A stretch of 5,895 bases of DNA from a bacterium (GTDB lineage: Bacteria > Patescibacteriota > Minisyncoccia > Phycocordibacterales > VMEP01): positions 1 through 5,895 of the forward strand of contig JAUYLU010000029.1 of the NCBI GenBank assembly GCA_030699625.1, given 5' to 3'. Positions 1 to 3,860 of the stretch are shown piece by piece. The notes under the pieces are model-generated. The model was not told where the DNA came from, did not search any database, and saw only the letters and a list, made by a program, of their open reading frames with translations. The position numbers and the translations under genes are program-made. The stretch's first letter is position 1. Every line of letters begins with the position of its first letter.

Positions 1-1088
1 CCGTTTCTAAAGGACAAATTGTTGACCCTTATAAAGGACAAAAGGACATAAAGGACAAAATACTAAGAACCGTTGGAAATGCCGGGGAACGATTCAATGA
101 AGACGCACTTAGACTGTTGCGCGCCGTGCGCATCGCCACAGAGCTAGGTTTCACGATTAACACTGACACAGAGGCGGCGCTGAAAAAATATGCTTATCTT
201 CTCGAACGTATTTCACAGGAAAGAATTAGGGATGAATTAGTGAGAATTTTGATGTCTGACAGGCCAATGGAAGGAATTGTCCTTGCTCATAAACTTGGTC
301 TGCTTCAGTACGTTATTCATGAAACGGAAAAAGGGATTCACGTGAAACAAAACGGAGACCACATTTACGATGTATGGGAGCATAATTTAAGGGCGCTCAA
401 GCACTCCGCAGACCGAAAATGGCCGTTACACGTGAGACTTGCGGCCCTGTTCCACGACGTAGCCAAGCCCGAAACGCGGGATTGGTCTGATGAAAAGAAA
501 GATTACACGTTTTACGGACACGACGTCGTTGGTGCACGTGTAACAAGAAAAATTATGGAGCGGCTTAAGTTCCCGAACAGTATAAAGGACACTGTGGCCA
601 AACTTGTCCGTTATCATCTTTTTTTCTCGGACATTGATAAAATAACCCTTTCTGCCGTGCGCCGCTTGGTAAAAAATGTCGGCCCGGAAAACGTATGGGA
701 CCTCATGAAGCTCCGCGCCTGCGACCGCATCGGCATGGGACGGCCGAAAGAGACACCGTACCGGCTCCGCAAATACGAATCCATGATAGAGGAGGCCATG
801 CGCGCCCCCGTTTCCGTCGGCATGCTCAAAATTGACGGCGCGCGCATCATGGAAGTTACCGGTGAAACGCCAGGACCGAAAATCGGCTACATCCTCCATG
901 CGCTCCTCGAAGAGGCGCTCGACAACCCCGATATCAATGCGCCGGAATACCTGGAAAAACGGGCCAAAGAACTCGCCGCGCTGCCTGGAAAAGAGCTCGA
1001 AAAGCTCGGCGAAAGCGGCAAGGAGAAAAAAGAAAAGGAGGAAGAGAAGGAAATAGGCGAGATACGAAAAAGGTACTTTGTTAAGTAG
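1..1088 (+). CDS. cca: CCA tRNA nucleotidyltransferase, HD-domain type (5'-truncated by window edge)
   Basis: Enzyme of the poly(A) polymerase/CCA-adding family, which adds or repairs the 3' CCA of tRNAs in the cytoplasm. The frame is open from base 3, so the N-terminal nucleotidyltransferase head lies outside the window; a TTG at 117 is internal, not the start. Bases 24-170 encode the family's conserved stretch: VDPYKGQKD, then ILRTVG, then RFNEDALRLLRAVRIATELGF, the neck next to the catalytic domain. An HD domain follows: LFHDVAKPETR with the His-Asp pair at 453-458, then FYGHD near 519-524. The last ~40 residues (about 966-1085) are Lys/Glu-rich and probably disordered or coiled. The stop is TAG. 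GC rises from about 45% before base 660 to about 59% after it. The family is clear; whether it adds full CCA, CC or A cannot be told without the missing N-terminus. Confidence 0.92.
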   Translation, partial: VSKGQIVDPYKGQKDIKDKILRTVGNAGERFNEDALRLLRAVRIATELGFTINTDTEAALKKYAYLLERISQERIRDELVRILMSDRPMEGIVLAHKLGLLQYVIHETEKGIHVKQNGDHIYDVWEHNLRALKHSADRKWPLHVRLAALFHDVAKPETRDWSDEKKDYTFYGHDVVGARVTRKIMERLKFPNSIKDTVAKLVRYHLFFSDIDKITLSAVRRLVKNVGPENVWDLMKLRACDRIGMGRPKETPYRLRKYESMIEEAMRAPVSVGMLKIDGARIMEVTGETPGPKIGYILHALLEEALDNPDINAPEYLEKRAKELAALPGKELEKLGESGKEKKEKEEEKEIGEIRKRYFVK

Positions 1089-1136
1089 CTTTCCCTGCTA
1101 CACTGGGGACAGCAGTTCATACACGAGAGGGAGTTT

Positions 1137-1481
1137 ATGAACGCCGATAGCGACCTGAAGATCCCAAGAAATATCTCTGAAAAAGAGTTCGATGAAATCG
1201 TCGAATCTCTCCTCGACGAGAAACAAAAAGCGGACGACATCAACGGAACGGTTTTCACATGCCTTGCCACGTACGGCGTAGAGGTCGAGAATTACCAGCT
1301 CGGCAACCAGGCGCCTGGCGTCAGAGAATGGCCAGTGTCGCAGCCTTTCATTGTTATCGAAAGGGAGGCGCTCGTTAAAAAAGGACAGCAGGACGCATAC
1401 ATACTGGAGCGCGCATCCGAACTCTTTTTCGATGATCGCTTCACCCTGAACCGGCCCTTCGCCGTTCCTGGGGTTTTATAG
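1137..1481 (+). CDS. hypothetical protein, 114 aa
   Basis: I do not recognise this protein. The ATG at 1137 follows a purine-rich ribosome binding site (GAGAGGGAG, about 1125-1133) by 3 bases, which fixes the start. The N-terminal half is acidic and looks helical (KEFDEIVESLLDEKQKADD), followed by a mixed segment with VFTCLATYGVEVENYQLG and a more hydrophobic C-terminal part (PFIVIEREALVKKG, then a C-terminal FAVPGVL). There is no signal peptide, no membrane span and only one cysteine. It starts 48 bases after cca in the same direction with no obvious terminator between, so it could be cotranscribed with cca. A strong terminator lies 6 bases past its TAG stop. The ribosome binding site and terminator support a real gene; function is unknown. 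Confidence 0.7.
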   Translation: MNADSDLKIPRNISEKEFDEIVESLLDEKQKADDINGTVFTCLATYGVEVENYQLGNQAPGVREWPVSQPFIVIEREALVKKGQQDAYILERASELFFDDRFTLNRPFAVPGVL

Positions 1482-1487
1482 GCGATA

Positions 1488-1517
1488 AACGCGCGCTACG
1501 GCGCGCGTTGTTTTTAT
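1488..1517 (+). terminator. Rho-independent terminator after the 114-aa gene
   Basis: A perfect 9-bp stem (AACGCGCGC, 1488-1496, with its complement 1501-1509) closes a UACG loop. With the C-G closing pair this is a C(UACG)G tetraloop, a known extra-stable type. It is followed by GTTTTTATT. The T-tract is on the plus side only, so it ends the cca/hypothetical transcript and separates it from the convergent exonuclease gene. Confidence 0.9.
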
Positions 1518-1518
1518 T

Positions 1519-1577
1519 GCGACAAGCGAACAGTGTGTGGCCATGTATTCATGGACATGACATGTGAGCGATGTCGC
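1519..1577. other. short non-coding segment with nested inverted repeats
   Basis: Between the terminator and the exonuclease remnant, GCGACA (1519-1524) pairs with TGTCGC (1572-1577). Inside lies CCATG-TATT-CATGG (1541-1554), followed by ACATGACATGT (1555-1565). CATG occurs four times within 24 bases. It may be a weakly folded RNA or a leftover of the same rearrangement. The intervening arms do not pair well, and it does not fit a tRNA. Confidence 0.25.
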
Positions 1578-1592
1578 ATCAAGATTACTATC

Positions 1593-1628
1593 TTATTTCA
1601 AATCGAGATAAAGCGGGCAGTGGCCCTG
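1593..1628 (-). pseudogene. remnant of a second exonuclease III C-terminus
   Basis: Read on the minus strand, 1628-1593 gives Q-GHCPLYLDLK-stop. The intact exonuclease III just upstream ends DHCPIFLDLK-stop. Over the 11 aligned codons including the stop, 25 of 33 bases match by hand count, and most differences are synonymous (Cys, His and two Leu codons) or conservative (Ile/Leu, Phe/Tyr). That pattern fits a divergent homologous coding sequence rather than a fresh tandem copy. It lies 49 bases past the matching position in the live gene and in a different frame, so read-through would not translate it. Similarity fades upstream of the HCP codons. I infer that this is the leftover tail of an older or foreign allele. 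Confidence 0.65.
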
Positions 1629-1629
1629 A

Positions 1630-1662
1630 ATATTTCTTGATTTATTTTAAATCAAGAAATAT
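1630..1662. repeat. 14-15 bp AT-rich palindrome across the exonuclease III stop codon
   Basis: ATATTTCTTGATTT (1630-1643) is perfectly complementary to AAATCAAGAAATAT (1649-1662), with a further A-T pair possible inside, leaving a 3-base loop. The right arm is coding: on the minus strand it is the Ile-Phe-Leu-Asp codons of exonuclease III, and the stop lies at the loop. In RNA it would be a long hairpin at the 3' end of the mRNA. Neither strand has a T-tract after it, so it is not a standard intrinsic terminator, though it may act as a 3'-end stabiliser or a weak terminator. Confidence 0.7.
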
Positions 1663-2409
1663 CGGACAATGGTCGGAGCCGTAGACGTCCGGCATGATGC
1701 CGGCGCCCTTCGTTTTTTTCAAAAGATACGCGCTCATGAAGAAATAATCGATGCGCCAACCGACGTTCCGCTCGCGCGCCGCCGTTTTCATGTCCCAGTA
1801 GGTGTAGGCTCCCGTTTTCGTCGGATAAAAATGGCGGAAGGTGTCGACGTAACCGTGATTCACCACCTCGTCGAGCCAGGCGCGCTCTTCGGGGAGGAAA
1901 CCGGTGTTCTCCTCGTTCTCCTTCGGCCGGGCGAGATCGATCTCCTCATGGGCAGTATTGATATCGCCGCAGAAAATAATGCTCTTCCCTTTTTTGCGCA
2001 ATTCCTCGATATGCGCGAGGAAAGCGTCATAAAACTCGAGCTTGTAGGCGAGGCGCGTGGGCCCGCCGCCGCCGTTCGGAAAATAGACGTTGAAAAAAAT
2101 GAAATCATCGAAGTGGAGCTCGAGGAGGCGCCCCTCGTCGTCGAACTTGGGAATGCCCATGCCGTACTTCACCTCGTTCGGCTTTTTCTTGGTATAGACC
2201 GCGACGCCGCTGTAACCACTTCGCACTTTCGAGGAAGCGAAGTAGACGTGGTAGTCGGGAACGAGGCGCGTCTCCTCGTGGCACTGCTCGGGGTCCGCCT
2301 TTGTCTCCTGAATGGCGAAAATATCGGGCTTTTCCTTGAGGAAAAAGCCGAAGGCACCCTTTTTATGGAGCGCCCGGAGGCCATTCACGTTCCACGATAT
2401 CAGCCGCAT
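1642..2409 (-). CDS. xth: exodeoxyribonuclease III / AP endonuclease
   Basis: Class II AP endonuclease of the exonuclease III/APE family (endonuclease-exonuclease-phosphatase fold). It cuts the backbone 5' of abasic sites and removes 3' blocks in base excision repair. At 255 aa it is near the normal length. The catalytic set is complete: Asn7 in WNVNG, Glu35 in IQETK, Tyr109 in NVYFPNG, Asp149 and Asn151 in GDINTAH, Asp221 in GWRIDYFF, and the C-terminal Asp246-His247 pair in GSDHCP. NVYFPNG and GDINTAH place it nearer the Gram-positive ExoA type than an APE1 type. The start is ATG at 2409 with no visible Shine-Dalgarno site. It converges with the 114-aa gene and diverges from the 93-aa gene. 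The last codons form one arm of a palindrome, and a diverged copy of the tail follows. Confidence 0.97.
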   Translation of the reverse strand: MRLISWNVNGLRALHKKGAFGFFLKEKPDIFAIQETKADPEQCHEETRLVPDYHVYFASSKVRSGYSGVAVYTKKKPNEVKYGMGIPKFDDEGRLLELHFDDFIFFNVYFPNGGGGPTRLAYKLEFYDAFLAHIEELRKKGKSIIFCGDINTAHEEIDLARPKENEENTGFLPEERAWLDEVVNHGYVDTFRHFYPTKTGAYTYWDMKTAARERNVGWRIDYFFMSAYLLKKTKGAGIMPDVYGSDHCPIFLDLK

Positions 2410-2415
2410 TTACGA

Positions 2416-2421
2416 ATTGTA
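2416..2421 (-). promoter_or_regulatory. candidate -10 box for exonuclease III (leaderless?)
   Basis: On the minus strand TACAAT (2421 to 2416) matches the -10 consensus at 5 of 6 positions. It ends 6 bases before the A of the ATG, so transcription would begin at or next to the start codon. No convincing -35 (TATTTC at 17 bp spacing) and no TGn extension is present, so support is limited. Confidence 0.3.
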
Positions 2422-2446
2422 ACGTTGTTCTAAGAGCCGAAATAGA

Positions 2447-2475
2447 TTGACAAATATATTCCCGAATGTTAAAAA
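2447..2475 (+). promoter_or_regulatory. promoter of the 93-aa gene
   Basis: A perfect TTGACA -35 (2447-2452), a 17-bp spacer ending in TGT, and a TAAAAA -10 (2470-2475, 4 of 6) with a TGn extension. The predicted start near 2482 gives a leader of about 34 bases to the ATG at 2516. The -35 box overlaps an in-frame TTG codon at 2447, which argues against that TTG being the translation start. Confidence 0.65.
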
Positions 2476-2515
2476 CACCTTGGAAATTCGTCCATTTTTA
2501 CAGAAGGGGAAAGCA

Positions 2516-2797
2516 ATGGCCAGCGACAGCGTAATGCCCGCGATAGCAAACGGGGAAGTAAAAGTCGTCATCACGCAGGCGATCCGAGCGCGGGCAGAAA
2601 AGATACGCGCGTTTCTCGCACAACCACCAAGGCCCATTTTCACCGACGATGGCGTCAAGGAAGACGCCGGGGGCGGCATCGGCAGAGAGGTCGACCTCGA
2701 AGAAATCGTCGCCAGGTTCATCGAAGCCCATCAAAAAATCAACGTGCGAGTGGTCGACGACTCGCTTGATTTCGCCAACCACGGGAAAACGGCCTGA
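2516..2797 (+). CDS. hypothetical protein, 93 aa
   Basis: I do not recognise this family. The frame is open further upstream to a TTG at 2447, but that codon is the promoter's -35 box. ATG 2516 has a purine-rich ribosome binding site (AGAAGGGGA, 2502-2510) 5 bases upstream, so I choose it. Visible features: a short N-terminal strand-like segment (EVKVVITQ), a basic helix (AIRARAEKIRAFLAQ), a Pro/Gly-rich linker containing GGGIG (about residues 51-56), an acidic helix (VDLEEIVARFIEAH), and a final strand (INVRVVDDSLDF). There are no membrane spans or cysteines. It is a single-gene transcription unit with its own promoter and terminator, divergent from exonuclease III. A longer frame on the opposite strand across the same bases lacks such signals. 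Confidence 0.7.
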   Translation: MASDSVMPAIANGEVKVVITQAIRARAEKIRAFLAQPPRPIFTDDGVKEDAGGGIGREVDLEEIVARFIEAHQKINVRVVDDSLDFANHGKTA

Positions 2798-2813
2798 GCC
2801 GCATGCCTTCACC

Positions 2814-2842
2814 GCGCACCTGAAAAGGTGTGCTTTCTTTTT
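2814..2842 (+). terminator. Rho-independent terminator after the 93-aa gene
   Basis: GCGCACCT (2814-2821) pairs with AGGTGTGC (2826-2833), 8 bp with one G-U pair, closing a GAAA (GNRA-type) tetraloop. It is followed by TTTCTTTTT (2834-2842). It lies 16 bases past the TGA stop and separates this unit from rpsO. Confidence 0.88.
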
Positions 2843-2904
2843 GCCTACTTTTCCCTCCCATGGAACTTTTTATGCACTTCGCGAGCGGGAATCCGGCACT
2901 TTAA

Positions 2905-2933
2905 TTGACATAACTTTAGATATATGTTATCGT
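2905..2933 (+). promoter_or_regulatory. rpsO promoter P1
   Basis: A perfect TTGACA (2905-2910), a 17-bp spacer and TATCGT (2928-2933, 4 of 6), preceded by TGT as an extended -10. The predicted start near 2940 would give a leader of about 52 bases. This leader contains a small GCATT-GCA-AATGC hairpin (2951-2963) followed by TTGTTTTT. The segment from 2843 to 2904 shows nothing else I can name. Confidence 0.6.
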
Positions 2934-2953
2934 CTAAAAGTTCCCATAATGCA

Positions 2954-2982
2954 TTGCAAATGCTTGTTTTTAATGCTAAAAT
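2954..2982 (+). promoter_or_regulatory. rpsO promoter P2 (would give a near-leaderless mRNA)
   Basis: TTGCAA (2954-2959, 4 of 6), a 17-bp spacer, and TAAAAT (2977-2982, 5 of 6) preceded by TGC, an extended -10. The predicted start at about 2988-2989 is only 3-4 bases before the rpsO ATG. It overlaps the leader of a P1 transcript. Confidence 0.5.
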
Positions 2983-2991
2983 CGCGGAATA

Positions 2992-3255
2992 ATGGTTAAA
3001 GGAAAGAAAAAGGAAAAACTCATTAAAGGACACCAGGTCCACGAAAAGGACACCGGTTCCCCTGAGGTACAAATCGCCCTCCTCACCAAACGAATCGAGG
3101 AGCTTTCGAGCCATTTGAAAAAGCACAAAAAGGACAATCACTCGCGCCGGGGCCTCATCCAAATGGTCGCCGACAGGAGAACGCACCTTAAGTACTTGGA
3201 GCGAAAGCACAAGGGGCGCTACGAGGCGATTTCCAAAAAGTTTAATCTGAAGTAA
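2992..3255 (+). CDS. rpsO: 30S ribosomal protein S15
   Basis: Primary-binding small-subunit protein that binds 16S rRNA in the central domain. At 87 aa it is the usual bacterial length. Signature segments are present: HEKDTGSPEVQIALLTKRIEELSSHLKKH (about residues 17-45), KKDNHSRRGLIQMV (46-59), then ADRRTHLKYLERK and the basic C-terminus. There is a short Lys-rich N-terminal extension. The only upstream purines are GCGGAAT directly before the ATG, a poor ribosome binding site, which matters because P2 would give almost no leader. S15 represses its own mRNA in several bacteria; the leader here is short and I cannot show such a site. It is followed after 32 bases by the NYN gene. Confidence 0.97.
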   Translation: MVKGKKKEKLIKGHQVHEKDTGSPEVQIALLTKRIEELSSHLKKHKKDNHSRRGLIQMVADRRTHLKYLERKHKGRYEAISKKFNLK

Positions 3256-3258
3256 CCC

Positions 3259-3277
3259 GCGCCGCCCACGGCGGCGC
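3259..3277 (+). promoter_or_regulatory. GC hairpin in the rpsO-NYN gap
   Basis: A perfect 8-bp GC stem, GCGCCGCC (3259-3266) with GGCGGCGC (3270-3277), around a CAC loop. It begins 3 bases after the rpsO stop and ends 10 bases before the next ATG. No T-tract follows, only CACTATATATATG, so it is not an intrinsic terminator. It occupies the place of the expected ribosome binding site. It could stabilise the rpsO 3' end, mark a processing site or modulate NYN translation. Confidence 0.6.
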
Positions 3278-3287
3278 CACTATATAT

Positions 3288-3812
3288 ATGGCAGTTGCAA
3301 AACACAAAAACCAGCGCGTGGGCATCTTTATCGATACCCAGAACCTTTACCACAGCGCCAAGAACCTCTACGGGGCGCGGGTCAATTTCGCGGCCGTCCT
3401 CAAGGAGGCCGTGGCGGGTCGGGAGCTCCTCCGGGCCATCGCCTACGTCATCACCACCGAAACAAGGGAAGAGAGCGGCTTCTTCGAGGCCCTTTCCAAG
3501 ATAGGCATCGAAACCAAGACGAAGGACCTCCAGGTCTTCGCCGGGGGCGCCAAGAAGGCGGACTGGGACGTCGGGCTCGCGGTGGACGCCATCAAGCACG
3601 CCCCGAAGCTCGACGCCGTGGTCATCGCCTCGGGCGACGGCGACTTTGTCCCCCTCGTCGAATACCTCAAATTCCTCGGCCTGCAGGTCGAAGCCATCTC
3701 CTTCGGCAAATCCTCCTCGATGAAGCTCAAGGACGCCGTCGACGACTTCATCGACATGTGCGAAGACCCGCGCAAATATTTGATCGGCGGCGGCGGACGG
3801 CGCAGACAATAA
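3288..3812 (+). CDS. NYN-domain protein, LabA/DUF88-like putative ribonuclease
   Basis: NYN domains have a PIN-like fold and are generally metal-dependent RNases. The 174-aa protein is almost entirely this domain. Acidic residues expected for the metal site are visible: Asp16 and Asn19 in VGIFIDTQNLY, Asp94 and Asp100 in KKADWDVGLAVDAI, and Asp117 and Asp119 in VIASGDGDFVPLV. The C-terminal part has VEAISFG and DDFIDM, then a Gly/Arg tail GGGGRRRQ that may help bind RNA. The start codon has no Shine-Dalgarno site. It lies between rpsO and pnp in the same direction. From this setting I infer a role in RNA processing or decay alongside PNPase; the target is unknown. Confidence 0.88.
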   Translation: MAVAKHKNQRVGIFIDTQNLYHSAKNLYGARVNFAAVLKEAVAGRELLRAIAYVITTETREESGFFEALSKIGIETKTKDLQVFAGGAKKADWDVGLAVDAIKHAPKLDAVVIASGDGDFVPLVEYLKFLGLQVEAISFGKSSSMKLKDAVDDFIDMCEDPRKYLIGGGGRRRQ

Positions 3813-3823
3813 AATCAAGAAGA

Positions 3824-3855
3824 ATGAAAATGCCCTCACGCGGGGCATTTTTCAT
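3824..3855 (+). terminator. terminator or attenuator between the NYN gene and pnp
   Basis: AAAATGCCC (3827-3835) pairs perfectly with GGGCATTTT (3843-3851). The stem can extend through ATG/CAT (3824-3826 with 3853-3855) if one T is bulged. The loop is TCACGCG, and five Ts (3848-3852) make up the descending arm and its edge. It starts 11 bases after the NYN stop and ends 5 bases before the pnp ATG, leaving no room for a promoter, so it may be leaky or regulatory. Confidence 0.72.
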
Positions 3856-3860
3856 GTAAA

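Noticed and set aside
9..57. AAAGGACA cluster as a CRISPR or tandem repeat array
   Set aside because: The unit is too short, spacing is irregular, and the bases encode conserved residues of the enzyme.
117..119. TTG as the start of the nucleotidyltransferase gene
   Set aside because: Conserved family sequence (VDPY, RTVG, RFNEDAL) is encoded in frame before it, so the gene runs in from the left edge.
1085..1101. GTAGC/GCTAC hairpin at the cca stop as a terminator
   Set aside because: The stem is only 5 bp and no T-tract follows.
1519..1577. Possible tRNA or small structured RNA
   Set aside because: The outer 6-bp pairing and one inner stem-loop do not form a cloverleaf, and there are no T-loop or anticodon-arm features.
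1669..2433. 254-aa open frame on the plus strand opposite exonuclease III
   Set aside because: The minus strand has every exonuclease III catalytic motif; the plus frame has no recognisable domain and no ribosome binding site.
2498..2812. 104-aa minus-strand frame opposite the 93-aa gene
   Set aside because: It lacks promoter and ribosome binding signals, and it runs across the plus-strand ribosome binding site; all signals support the plus gene.
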